A stretch of 34,031 bases of DNA from an uncultured Burkholderiales bacterium (GTDB lineage: Bacteria > Pseudomonadota > Gammaproteobacteria > Burkholderiales > Burkholderiaceae_C). The stretch spans positions 1-34,031 of the forward strand of contig CAIZSE010000012.1 of NCBI GenBank assembly GCA_903935585.1. The letters are read 5' to 3'. The number at the start of each line of letters is the position of its first letter. Within the stretch, counting starts at the first letter, position 1. The translations under genes were made by a program, and so were the position numbers. Of the stretch, positions 23,988 through 32,643 are shown piece by piece. The notes beneath the pieces were generated by a model. The model was not told where the DNA came from, did no database searches, and saw only the letters and a list, made by a program, of their open reading frames with translations.

Positions 23988-24671
23988 TCAGCGGTGGAGC
24001 CGGAAAGGCTCTTCAAAGTCGATGAAGTCCTGTTCGGCCAACGCGTCGTCGGTCCAGGCTTTCACGCCGGGCAAGGCGCACACACGGTCCATGTACGCGC
24101 GCACATCGGCGGGCACGGGCAATGCGTAGGTTTTCAGGCGCATGACCACCGGCGCAAAGTATGCATCGGCCACGCTGAAGTGGCCAAACAGCATCGGGCC
24201 ACCGTGTTCCCTGAGCAGGCCGATCCATAAGCTGCAAAGTCGGTCCAGGTCGGCGCGCACGGCGGGGTTGTCGCGCAGGGCGAGGGCGCCGATGTCGGGC
24301 AGGTGCGCTTCGATGTTCATCGGGCAAGCACTGCGCAGGCCGACAAAGCCACTGTGCATGTCGGCGCAGACGCTGCGCGCCCGTGCCCGGGCAGCGCGGT
24401 CGGTGGGCCAAAGTTTCTTTTCGGGGAATTGTTCAGCCAAGTATTCGGCAATGGCCAGGGAGTCCCACACAGCCAGGCCGTCGTGCACCAGCACCGGCAC
24501 CTTGCCAGCCGGGTTGATGTCTTTCAGTGCCGCCTTGAACTGCGAGTCGGGCGCAAAGCTGTCAAAGCGGACAAAGACTTCTTCGAAGTCGATGCCCGCC
24601 TGGCGCAGCAGCACCCAAGGCCGCATCGACCAGGACGAGTAGTTTTTGTTGGCGATGTACAGCTGGACCAT
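23988..24671 (-). CDS. Glutathione S-transferase family protein
   Basis: A 227-residue protein with a thioredoxin-like N-terminal domain and a helical C-terminal domain. YIANKNYSSWSMRPWVLLR at the start supplies the probable catalytic Ser, NPAGKVPVL the cis-Pro loop, and WDSLAIAEYLAE the Asp-Ser glutathione gamma-glutamyl site. The substrate is unknown. The ATG at 24671 is preferred because a GGGAG SD precedes it, though the frame opens 17 codons earlier. It runs into cca with an 8-bp gap. Confidence 0.9.
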   Translation of the reverse strand: MVQLYIANKNYSSWSMRPWVLLRQAGIDFEEVFVRFDSFAPDSQFKAALKDINPAGKVPVLVHDGLAVWDSLAIAEYLAEQFPEKKLWPTDRAARARARSVCADMHSGFVGLRSACPMNIEAHLPDIGALALRDNPAVRADLDRLCSLWIGLLREHGGPMLFGHFSVADAYFAPVVMRLKTYALPVPADVRAYMDRVCALPGVKAWTDDALAEQDFIDFEEPFRLHR

Positions 24672-24770
24672 GTTTTCTCCCGAGACAAGAAATGGAATGG
24701 TAACGGGACTTGGCGCAGCCATCCTGGCCTGAGCGCTGGCCTTGATTCAAGCGCAGGGGCTGCACCTGAA

Positions 24771-24788
24771 GCGCAGCCATGAAAGGCT
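24771..24788. repeat. Small inverted repeat between the NDUFA9-like and GST genes
   Basis: GCAGCC (24771-24776) and GGCTGC (24783-24788) with a 6-nt loop, 7 bp after the upstream minus-strand gene. No T run follows, so termination is unproven. Confidence 0.3.
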
Positions 24789-24795
24789 GCGAATG

Positions 24796-25755
24796 TCAGC
24801 GGCCCGCTTGCGCGCGCCAGCGGTTCATTTTGCTGCGAGGTCCGCGATGGCCCAGGTAGGTGGGGGCGACCCCTGCCGCAGAGGCGGGCGCGATGCCCAG
24901 CGCTGCAAGGCCTGGCCGTTGGCCGGTGGCGATGTTGTCCACTGCCATGGAGGCCAGGTTGTCGCGGCTCATGAGCGGTTCGCCCGGGGCCAGCTCCATG
25001 GCCAGCGCTTGCAGCCAGCCCACCCACATCGGCAAGCCGACCACGGGACGGCCTTTGCCATGGTTCACCCCGGCCCATTGCCCCGACAGTTTGACCAACT
25101 CGCCGAGGGTCAGGACATCAGGACCACACAATTCATAGGTTTGACCTGTGGTGTCCGGTTTTTGCAAACAAGTCACCACCGCCCGAGCCACATCGCCCAC
25201 CCAAACAGGCTGAAAGCGGGTGCCACTGCCCGCCAGTGGCATGAAAGGTGCCACCGCTTGCAGGTCGGCAAACAGGTTCAAAAATTTGTCTTCGGCCCCA
25301 AAGATCACGCTGGGGCGCAGAACTGTCATGGCCAGCTTGGCGTTGTGCAACACCGTCTCGCCGCGTGCTTTGCTGCGCTGGTACATCGACGGGCCTTGCG
25401 GGTCGGCACCCAGCGCGCTGATGTGCACGAGCCTGCGTACGCCCGATTTTTCCATGGCGTTGGCGATCTTGCCGGGCAAGTCGACATGCACTTGTTCGAA
25501 GCGTTCTTCACTGCCATGCAGTACCGCCACCAGGTTGACCACCGCATCGTGCCCGGACATCAATCGGGCCAGATCGGCTTCGTTGTGCACCGAGGCTTCG
25601 ATGACGGTCAGCCCTGGCAGGCTTTGCACGCTGGCGGCATTGACCGCGCGGCGGGTGGGCACGGTGATGTGCCAGCCCAAACGGGCCAATTGCTCGCAGA
25701 CTTGGCGGCCCACAAAGCCGCTGCCACCTAAAACCAAAACGCGGGGAGTGTTCAT
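24796..25755 (-). CDS. Complex I NDUFA9-like NAD(P)-binding protein
   Basis: A 319-residue extended/atypical SDR. The Rossmann motif GGSGFVGR sits at 10-17, followed by PTRR, NLVAVLHG, VHISALGAD, YQRSKARGE and LRPSVIFGAEDKFLN, which together define the NDUFA9-like family. Mitochondrial NDUFA9 is an accessory subunit of NADH dehydrogenase; the role of the free-standing bacterial protein is not established. The catalytic Tyr-x-x-x-Lys is represented by YQRSK. The gene lies 8 bp after the DUF2817 gene. Confidence 0.85.
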   Translation of the reverse strand: MNTPRVLVLGGSGFVGRQVCEQLARLGWHITVPTRRAVNAASVQSLPGLTVIEASVHNEADLARLMSGHDAVVNLVAVLHGSEERFEQVHVDLPGKIANAMEKSGVRRLVHISALGADPQGPSMYQRSKARGETVLHNAKLAMTVLRPSVIFGAEDKFLNLFADLQAVAPFMPLAGSGTRFQPVWVGDVARAVVTCLQKPDTTGQTYELCGPDVLTLGELVKLSGQWAGVNHGKGRPVVGLPMWVGWLQALAMELAPGEPLMSRDNLASMAVDNIATGQRPGLAALGIAPASAAGVAPTYLGHRGPRSKMNRWRAQAGR

Positions 25756-25763
25756 TTTTTCGA

Positions 25764-26849
25764 TCAGGCGCCTAGGCCCGTGACGGCTTGGTGCATGGCG
25801 TCCATGGCCTGGTCGACGATCTGGCTTCGCCAGGCATCGGTGTCTGTATAAAACGCGTCCATCAGGTCTTGCTTGATTTGCCCACGCAAGGCTTCACTTG
25901 CTTCGGGGTGCAATTGCAGCCAGTGGTCACCGCGCAAGGCGCGCATGACTTTGTCCGGGGGCTGCGTGCCGTACTCCATGGCAATGCCTGTGTACTTTGC
26001 TTGCGGGCACTCCTGGTAGGCCGCCATCCACATCAGCCCCGTGAGCATGGGGGAGCTCGACGAGCCGTCGTAGATCGAGGTGATGCCCTGGCCCCACCAG
26101 GCTTTGGCGCGCTGGTAAGCCGCTGCATCGTCTGCGCAGGCAAAAATGCGCTCGCCCACGCCGCTCGGGCCCAAACCGGTGTGCAGGTCAATCCAGGCCA
26201 AATGCTGACAACTTTGGCCATATTTCTGCAGCACCTTGCGCAAGCTGAGGTTGCTCCAGGTGGGCGCTTGGCCACCAAAGAACAAACCATCTGGAAACTC
26301 GTGTTGTCCCTTGGAGATCGCCGACTGAAAGGCTTTCATCCCGCGCTCGGCAATGTAGCGGTCGGTCGCTGCCGCGTTGGCGGCGTCTGGCGGCCACACG
26401 TCGGGCAACAACAGGGGTTGGATTTCGCGGTAGGCCGGGTTGTCTGGCAGCGCTTGGCTGAAGTCCTGAAAGTTGCGGTTGATGTCCACGTTTTCGTGGG
26501 TCACCCGCCTGACGTGTGAAAACCCGTGCGGGTTGAGTGCGTGGATGTAAAGCACGGCCACGCCCTTGGCCCTGGCGGCTTCGCGCCATGCGGTGTTTTG
26601 CAAAGCGTGAACCTGCACGCCTGAGCCGCAATAGCCTTCCACGCCATGGCAGGCGCTGCTGACAACCAACAAATTGGAGGCATCTGGCGGGCCGTCAAAC
26701 ACCACATCCATGGCCAGTTCTTCGCCATCGCGACCCGCCAGCGGGTGGACATTGGCGTCTACCTGCAGGCCGGCAGCCTGTGCGGCGCTCAGAAATTTTT
26801 GGCGGGCTTGGGCGTAGCTTGTGGAAAAGCCTTCTTGGACTGCATTCAT
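25764..26849 (-). CDS. DUF2817 family M14-like metallocarboxypeptidase
   Basis: A 361-residue protein. M14-type zinc-site signatures: His-x-x-Glu in CHGVEGYCGS, ENVDINRNF, and DLHTG for the third ligand. The catalytic Glu is probably in AMEYGT. No signal peptide is seen, so it is probably cytoplasmic. The true substrate is unknown; it lies 12 bp downstream of an M20 amidohydrolase, suggesting a shared peptide or acyl-amino-acid role. The start MNAVQEGF fits the family length. Confidence 0.88.
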   Translation of the reverse strand: MNAVQEGFSTSYAQARQKFLSAAQAAGLQVDANVHPLAGRDGEELAMDVVFDGPPDASNLLVVSSACHGVEGYCGSGVQVHALQNTAWREAARAKGVAVLYIHALNPHGFSHVRRVTHENVDINRNFQDFSQALPDNPAYREIQPLLLPDVWPPDAANAAATDRYIAERGMKAFQSAISKGQHEFPDGLFFGGQAPTWSNLSLRKVLQKYGQSCQHLAWIDLHTGLGPSGVGERIFACADDAAAYQRAKAWWGQGITSIYDGSSSSPMLTGLMWMAAYQECPQAKYTGIAMEYGTQPPDKVMRALRGDHWLQLHPEASEALRGQIKQDLMDAFYTDTDAWRSQIVDQAMDAMHQAVTGLGA

Positions 26850-26861
26850 GCCGATTTCCGG

Positions 26862-28073
26862 TCAGGCCGTTTGAGTCGGCTTGGCCAGCCACTGTGTGGC
26901 CAATTCCACCCAATAAGTGCCGCCCAGGGGGATCAGGTCGTCGTTGAAGTCGTAACTGGGGTTGTGCAAGGTGCAGGGGCCGCCGCCGTGGCCCATTTCG
27001 CGGTGGGCGCCGTCGCCGTTGCTGATGAACACATAGGCCCCAGGCTTGGCCTGCAGCATGTACGAGAAGTCTTCTGCGCCCATGGTGGGCTCTTGGGGCA
27101 AAACATGCTCTGCGCCCACGATGCCCGACATCACCTGGCGGGCAAAGTCGGCTTCCGGAGCGCTGTTGATGGTGGGGGGGTAGTTGCGAATGAACTCGAA
27201 TTCGCAGGTGGCGTCAAACGCGGTACAAATTGAAGTGGCCACCTTCTGCATGCGGGACTCGATCAAGTCGAGCACCTCGATGCTGAACGTGCGCACGGTG
27301 CCCTGCAACTCGCAAGAGTCAGGCACCACGTTGGTGGCTTCACCCGCGTGGATCATGGTGACCGAGATCACGCCCGCATCGACGGGTTTTTTGTTGCGGG
27401 TGATGATGGTCTGAAAGCCTTGCACCATCTGGCAGGCAATCGGCACAGGGTCGATGCCGTTGTGTGGCAATGCGGCGTGGCTGCCCTTGCCGCGCACCAC
27501 GATTTTGAATTCGTTGCTGGACGCCATGACCGGGCCTGCACTGACCGCAAAGGTGCCCACTGGCGCACCTGGCCAGTTGTGCATGCCGAACACGGCCTGC
27601 ATGGGGAACTTGTCGAACAAGCCGTCCTTGATCATTTCGCGAGCGCCGCCACCGCCTTCTTCGGCAGGTTGGAAGATCAGGTACACCGTGCCGTCAAAGT
27701 CGCGGTGTTTGGACAAATGCTTGGCTGCTGCCAGCAGCATGGCGGTGTGGCCGTCGTGGCCACAAGCATGCATCTTGCCCTGGTGTTTGCTGGCATGGGC
27801 AAAGGTGTTGAACTCCTGCATGGGCAGCGCGTCGATGTCGGCCCGCAAACCAATGCCCCGTCCGCAGACGCCACCGTCACGCCCGTGCACGATGCCCACC
27901 ACACCCGTGGTGCCCATGCCCCGGTGGATGGGGATGCCCCAATCGGTCAGTTGCTTGGCGACCACATCGGCCGTGCGCACTTCCTGGAAGCACAGCTCGG
28001 GATGGGCGTGAATGTCTTTGCGAATGGCCGAGATGCTGGCCGCGTCGGTGAGGATGGAGTCGATGATTTTCAT
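26862..28073 (-). CDS. M20 family amidohydrolase (hippurate/aminoacylase-like)
   Basis: A 403-residue metal-dependent amidase. Seen: RKDIHAHPELCFQE near the start, GLRADIDALPM, HACGHDGH with the first metal ligands, FQPAEEGGGGA with the catalytic Glu, and a late MGAEDFSY ligand. Such enzymes release amino acids from N-acyl or N-benzoyl conjugates; the substrate is not predictable. The ATG at 28073 is used; a GTG at 28079 is possible. Neither has a clear SD. Divergent from the oxidoreductase gene. Confidence 0.92.
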   Translation of the reverse strand: MKIIDSILTDAASISAIRKDIHAHPELCFQEVRTADVVAKQLTDWGIPIHRGMGTTGVVGIVHGRDGGVCGRGIGLRADIDALPMQEFNTFAHASKHQGKMHACGHDGHTAMLLAAAKHLSKHRDFDGTVYLIFQPAEEGGGGAREMIKDGLFDKFPMQAVFGMHNWPGAPVGTFAVSAGPVMASSNEFKIVVRGKGSHAALPHNGIDPVPIACQMVQGFQTIITRNKKPVDAGVISVTMIHAGEATNVVPDSCELQGTVRTFSIEVLDLIESRMQKVATSICTAFDATCEFEFIRNYPPTINSAPEADFARQVMSGIVGAEHVLPQEPTMGAEDFSYMLQAKPGAYVFISNGDGAHREMGHGGGPCTLHNPSYDFNDDLIPLGGTYWVELATQWLAKPTQTA

Positions 28074-28171
28074 GATCACAGTCTAGCGGGACTTGGTCTG
28101 GCTTGCCAACACCCCTGTGCACATGGGGGACAAGCGGGGCGCCCGCCCAAGGGTGGGTATGGGCCACAATT

Positions 28172-28208
28172 GGACAGTATCCTTGCCCCAAGCCAGACTG
28201 TCCTTTTT
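28172..28208 (+). promoter_or_regulatory. Terminator-like hairpin just before the oxidoreductase start
   Basis: GGACAGT (28172-28178) pairs with ACTGTCC (28197-28203); inside, CTTG (28182-28185) pairs with CAAG (28189-28192). TTTTT follows at 28204-28208, only 9 bp before the ATG. The form is that of an intrinsic terminator or attenuator. It could equally be an inverted-repeat operator. Confidence 0.45.
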
Positions 28209-28217
28209 CAAAGCCCC

Positions 28218-30308
28218 ATGACCGACTCCCTTTTGGCCTCCCAGAACGTGCGCGGCGCTTGCCCGCACGACTGCCCTGACACCTGCGCCTTGCTGACCAC
28301 GGTTGAGCATGGCCGTGCCGTGAAGGTCCAGGGCAACCCCGCGCATGCCCCCACCGATGGCGTGTTGTGCACCAAGGTCTCGCGCTATACCGAGCGCACC
28401 TACCACCCAGAGCGTTTGCTGCATCCATTGCGACGGGTGGGGCCCAAGGGTTCGGGGCAGTTCGAGCCCGTGGGCTGGGACGATGCGCTGGATGCCATTG
28501 CAGACCGTCTGAAAGCCATTGCCGCCCGCGACCCCCAAGCGGTGCAGCCCTACAGCTATGCCGGCACCATGGGGCATGTGCAGAGCGAATCGATTGCCGG
28601 GCGGTTTTTTCACAAGCTGGGCGCTTCGCTGCTGGACCGCACGATTTGCGCCTCGGCCGGGGCAGAGGCCCTGACCCAGACCCTGGGCAACAAGGTGGGC
28701 ATGAAGGTGGAGTTTTTTGCCGAATCCAAACTCATCGTGATTTGGGGCAGCAACTCGATCGGCAGCAACCTGCATTTTTGGCGCATCGCCCAAGAGGCCA
28801 AACGCAAGGGCGCCAAGCTGGTCTGCATCGACCCACGGCGCACTGAAACGGCCGAAAAGTGTCACGAGCACATCGCCATCCGACCCGGCACCGATGCCGC
28901 GCTGGCTCTGGCCTTGATGCACGAACTGATCGTCCACAACTGGCTCGACACCGATTACATCGACCGCTACACCCTGGGCTGGGATGGCCTGCGCGCGCGG
29001 GCACTGGAGTGGACACCCGAACGCGCCGCCGATGTGTGTGGCGTGCCGGCAGCGCAGATCCGGCAACTGGCGCTCGATTGGGGCACCACCCGGCCCGCAG
29101 CCATCCGCCTGAACTACGGCATGCAGCGTGTGCGTGGCGGCGGCAATGCGGTGCGGGCGGTGGCCTGTTTGCCGGCGTTGACAGGCGCCTGGCGGCACCG
29201 TGCAGGTGGCGTTCTGCTGAGCAGCTCGGGGCATTTTCCGGTCCGGCGTGCGGCTTTGCAGCGGCCCGATTTGCTGGGCGAGCGGCGCCCGCGCACCATC
29301 AACATGGCCAAGATTGGGGATGAGTTGTTGCGCCCGGCATCGCCCGAATTCGGCCCCAAGATCGAAGCCCTGATCGTTTACAACAGCAACCCGGTGGCGA
29401 TTGCGCCCGAGTCGGGCAAGGTGGTGCGGGGTTTTGCCCGCGAAGACCTGTTCACCGTGGTGCTCGAGCATTTCCAGACCGACACCGCCGACTACGCCGA
29501 CTTCATCTTGCCGGCCACCACCCAGCTGGAGCACTGGGACATTCACACCAGCTATGGCCACACCGATGTGTTGCTGAACCGCCCCGCGATTGCACCCGTT
29601 GGACAAGCCCGCACCAACACCGACATCTTCAGGGCGCTGGCGCAGCGCATGGGTTTTGACGAGCCCTGTTTTGCCGAGAGCGACGAAAGCCTGTGCCGCA
29701 GTGCCATCGGCGATGAAAAGGATTTTGAGCAGTTGCTGGCCCACGGCTTTGTCTCCTTGCCGCTGCCCGATGCACCGTTTGCGCAGGGCGGGTTTCCCAC
29801 GCCTTCAGGGCGCTGTGAATTCTTCAGCCAGCGCTTGGTCGACCAGGGCTTGGACGGCTGGCCCGACCATTTGCCCAATTACGAGCTGGCCACGCCGGGC
29901 GGTCGTTACCCGCTGGCCATGATCTCGCCGCCCGCCCGCAATTTTTTGAACTCCAGCTTTGTCAACGTCAAAAGCCTGCGCGACATCGAAGCCGAGCCGG
30001 TGCTCGAGATGCACCCGCAAGATGCCTTGCAGCGCGGCATTGCCGATGGCAGTGTGGTCAAGGTGTTCAACGACCGGGGCAGCTACCACTGCAAGGCGCG
30101 GGTCAACCAGCGTGCCCGGCCTGGGGTGGTCAATGGCCTGGGCGTCTGGTGGCGCAAGCTGGGCCTGAACGGCACCAACGTGAACGAGTTGACCAGCCAG
30201 CACCTGACCGATTTGGGCCGGGCCCCGGTGTTTTACGACTGCCTGGTGGAGGTGGCCCCTGACCCCGAATTCACGGCGTTACACGCCAAGGACATGACCC
30301 ATGCCTGA
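28218..30308 (+). CDS. Molybdopterin-dependent oxidoreductase, formate dehydrogenase/BisC-like superfamily
   Basis: A 696-residue protein with one [4Fe-4S] site near the N-terminus: Cys15-x3-Cys19-x3-Cys23 and Cys51. Then come the bis-MGD binding domains, with VIWGSNSIGSN, IDPRRTETAEK, YNSNPVAIAPE and a C-terminal beta-barrel domain (VLEMHPQDALQRGIADG). The Mo ligand may be in the CASAG segment (about 144-148), not proven. No twin-arginine signal is seen, so it should be cytoplasmic. The substrate is unknown. The ATG at 28218 is placed just before the Fe-S motif. The gene overlaps the next one by 8 bp. Confidence 0.92.
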   Translation: MTDSLLASQNVRGACPHDCPDTCALLTTVEHGRAVKVQGNPAHAPTDGVLCTKVSRYTERTYHPERLLHPLRRVGPKGSGQFEPVGWDDALDAIADRLKAIAARDPQAVQPYSYAGTMGHVQSESIAGRFFHKLGASLLDRTICASAGAEALTQTLGNKVGMKVEFFAESKLIVIWGSNSIGSNLHFWRIAQEAKRKGAKLVCIDPRRTETAEKCHEHIAIRPGTDAALALALMHELIVHNWLDTDYIDRYTLGWDGLRARALEWTPERAADVCGVPAAQIRQLALDWGTTRPAAIRLNYGMQRVRGGGNAVRAVACLPALTGAWRHRAGGVLLSSSGHFPVRRAALQRPDLLGERRPRTINMAKIGDELLRPASPEFGPKIEALIVYNSNPVAIAPESGKVVRGFAREDLFTVVLEHFQTDTADYADFILPATTQLEHWDIHTSYGHTDVLLNRPAIAPVGQARTNTDIFRALAQRMGFDEPCFAESDESLCRSAIGDEKDFEQLLAHGFVSLPLPDAPFAQGGFPTPSGRCEFFSQRLVDQGLDGWPDHLPNYELATPGGRYPLAMISPPARNFLNSSFVNVKSLRDIEAEPVLEMHPQDALQRGIADGSVVKVFNDRGSYHCKARVNQRARPGVVNGLGVWWRKLGLNGTNVNELTSQHLTDLGRAPVFYDCLVEVAPDPEFTALHAKDMTHA

Positions 30309-30603
30309 ACTGAAAATCGAGCGTGAACACGCATTGGGTTTGGCCGGTGCGCGCGCTGTGGCCGAGCGCTGGCGAGAACAGGCCGAGCAAGAGTGGGGCA
30401 TGGCTTGCGAGTCTGAGCCGGGCCAAGCCCAAGACCTGCTGCGCTTTGCCCGAAGCGGTGTGAGTGGCGAACTGGCGGTGAGCGCAACCCGCTTTGACCT
30501 GCAGCTCAAGCTGGGCTTTTTGCTGGGCGCCTACAGCGCCCGCATCGAAGAAAAAATCAAGGCCAATCTGGACGAGTTGCTGGGGCCCGAGTCGGCCGCC
30601 TGA
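30301..30603 (+). CDS. Polyhydroxyalkanoate-system (PHA_gran_rgn) family protein
   Basis: A 100-residue soluble protein. Features of the family: the N-terminal IEREHALGLAGARAVAERWREQ, a beta-rich centre (GVSGELAVSATRFDLQLKLGFLLG) and a helical end. Members were named for PHA granule-associated genes in some hosts, but their action is not known and no PHA genes are near. It overlaps the oxidoreductase gene by 8 bp, so the two are probably translated together. Confidence 0.8.
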   Translation: MPELKIEREHALGLAGARAVAERWREQAEQEWGMACESEPGQAQDLLRFARSGVSGELAVSATRFDLQLKLGFLLGAYSARIEEKIKANLDELLGPESAA

Positions 30604-30645
30604 AGGGCCTGCCGAGCCCTTGCGTCACGGCCTGCGCCCGGTTGC

Positions 30646-32634
30646 TCAAGGCAAATCCTGGTTCACCTCGGCATTCGGGGCGTTGCGGGGCCCCACCGAT
30701 CCCAGCCGTGCCTTGAGCGACTGCGGCTGACGCGTCAGGATGGCGGCGTAATTGGTGGTGTTGGACAGCACTTTTTTCACGTAATCGCGCGTTTCTAGGA
30801 ATGGGATGTTCTCAGCCCAAATGGCGGCCTCCAGTACAGGGCCCTTGCGCCAGTTGCGGGGGCGGCTGGGGCCGGCGTTGTAGGCCGCAGTGGCCATGGG
30901 CATGGAGCCTTCAAAGTCGTCCAGCACCAGTTTCAGATAACCAGTGCCAATGGCCACGTTGATTTCGCGGTCGGTGATTTGCTCGGGTGTGAAGTGGGTC
31001 AAGCCGATTTTCTTGGCCGTCCACTTGGCGGTGGCGGGCATGACCTGCATCAGGCCCGATGCGCCCACATGTGAGCGGGCGTCCATGATGAAGCGGCTTT
31101 CCTGACGGATCAGGCCATACACATAAGCCGGGTCGAGTTTGATGTCGCCCGCCCGACGCACCACGATGTCGCGCAATGGCATGGGAAAGCGCTGGTCAAA
31201 GTCGATCACTTCTTTGGTGCGGTCGCTGGTGTTGATGCAGCGGTCCCACACCTGACGTTGGCAAGCCAGATCGGCGGCGGCCAGCAGCTCGCGGTCGCTC
31301 ATGCCGCCGGGGCTGTGCAGGTTGGTGCTGTAGTTCCATTCGCGGTTGCCTTCGGGGCGCAAACCGATGGCGATGGCGTAGAGCGCCCGTTGCAAGCCCG
31401 GGTTGATCAAGGCGGCGGCTTTTTCTGAAGGGGTCAGCGCGCCGGGACGCTCGGGCGCGCTGATGGTCTGGCCCAGATCTTCCAGCGCAAGTTGCTCGTA
31501 AAAGCCCTTCACACTGGCGATGCTGCGTAGCAGACCTTGGGCCTCCTGGCGCTGTGCATCGTCTTGGGCTGTGGCGCTCAGGGCGCGTGCGCGCCAGTAA
31601 ACCCATGCGGGGTCTTTTTGTGAATCAGGGCTCATGGCCTGTGTGGCCGTGAGCACTTGGCGCCATTGGCCCTGGCGCAGGGCTGCGCGCACTTTCCAGG
31701 CCAGTAAATCGTCATTGAGGTCGCTGTCTTTTTGCACCTTGGCAAAGTAGCTGCTGGCGTTGTCCTGCAGCTTCTGTGCGGCTTGCTTGCCAATGACCCC
31801 CCAGGTCCAGTTGCGCTCTTCCTGGCTCAGCTGAATCGACCAGCGCTTGTCCAACAATTCGGCGGCCTTGTCGGGTTGGCTGGCGGCCAAGCGGATCAGG
31901 GCCAGCACCGCCAGTTCCTTGCGGTTGCGGGTGATGGCGATGATGCGTTTGTCCAGATACCGTTCCGGGTCGGCGTGGATCAGGGCCACTTGCTCGGACA
32001 AACGAGGCGCCTCGATGTCTACTGCGGCTTGGGCGGGGCGGGGGCGGTTGGCATCCATGGCCAGACGCGCCTTGCGCCACAAGTCCAGGCCGTTGATCTG
32101 CTTGCCAGAGTGCAGATGCTCGGCCACATAAGTGCAGCCCTCGTCGGCTTCGCGCAGGGCATACCACAGACGTTTGGCTTCTTCGGCCACGTTGGCCTTG
32201 CTGTTCATGGCCTCTGTGGCCAGGGCGTAGCAGCGCACCTCGCGGTCATCGCGCATGCGGTAGCGCGGGTATTCGGCGGTGAAAGTGGCCCAGTCGCGGC
32301 GCTTGCCCAGTTGCAGCAGCCAGTCGGTGCGCAGGCGGTCTTCGTAATAGCTGCCCGCATAGCTGGTCAAGAAGCTGCGGATCTCGGAAGCTGGGGCCAC
32401 GTCCAGGCGCGTGCGCATTTCCCAGTAAGCGGCCAAAGGCTCCAGCACATGGCCCCGGGTTTGGGGCAGCAGCGCAGACAAGCGGTTTTTATCGGCTTTT
32501 CGAAAGGCCTGGTGCATCTCCAGGATGACGTCGTCGCCCTTGTTTTGGGCCTGGGCTTGGGCTTGGGTGTGGGTGCTCAAAAGGCTTGTCGCAGCCAGTG
32601 CACAAACCAGTGTCAGAATCTGAGTGAATTTCAT
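30646..32634 (-). CDS. Soluble lytic murein transglycosylase (Slt70-like)
   Basis: A 662-residue periplasmic enzyme that cleaves the glycan strand with formation of 1,6-anhydro-MurNAc, the substrate of AnmK. The signal peptide is MKFTQILTLVCALAATSLL, ending near an Ala-Gln repeat. A long alpha-helical superhelical region (about 40-450) precedes the C-terminal SLT domain: the catalytic Glu in GLIRQESRF, then GASGLMQVMPATA and AYNAGPSRP. The start is set by the signal peptide; no good SD. Its ATG is only 9 bp from that of the divergent cyclo-ligase gene. Confidence 0.95.
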   Translation of the reverse strand: MKFTQILTLVCALAATSLLSTHTQAQAQAQNKGDDVILEMHQAFRKADKNRLSALLPQTRGHVLEPLAAYWEMRTRLDVAPASEIRSFLTSYAGSYYEDRLRTDWLLQLGKRRDWATFTAEYPRYRMRDDREVRCYALATEAMNSKANVAEEAKRLWYALREADEGCTYVAEHLHSGKQINGLDLWRKARLAMDANRPRPAQAAVDIEAPRLSEQVALIHADPERYLDKRIIAITRNRKELAVLALIRLAASQPDKAAELLDKRWSIQLSQEERNWTWGVIGKQAAQKLQDNASSYFAKVQKDSDLNDDLLAWKVRAALRQGQWRQVLTATQAMSPDSQKDPAWVYWRARALSATAQDDAQRQEAQGLLRSIASVKGFYEQLALEDLGQTISAPERPGALTPSEKAAALINPGLQRALYAIAIGLRPEGNREWNYSTNLHSPGGMSDRELLAAADLACQRQVWDRCINTSDRTKEVIDFDQRFPMPLRDIVVRRAGDIKLDPAYVYGLIRQESRFIMDARSHVGASGLMQVMPATAKWTAKKIGLTHFTPEQITDREINVAIGTGYLKLVLDDFEGSMPMATAAYNAGPSRPRNWRKGPVLEAAIWAENIPFLETRDYVKKVLSNTTNYAAILTRQPQSLKARLGSVGPRNAPNAEVNQDLP

Positions 32635-32643
32635 GGGTCGATT

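Noticed and set aside
28083-29744. Minus-strand open frame of 553 codons opposite the molybdopterin oxidoreductase
   Set aside because: A shadow of the real plus-strand gene, with no family motifs and biased composition.
32542-32580. Short tandem repeat in the transglycosylase gene
   Set aside because: It simply encodes the Ala-Gln repeats at the signal peptide end; low complexity but not a separate element.
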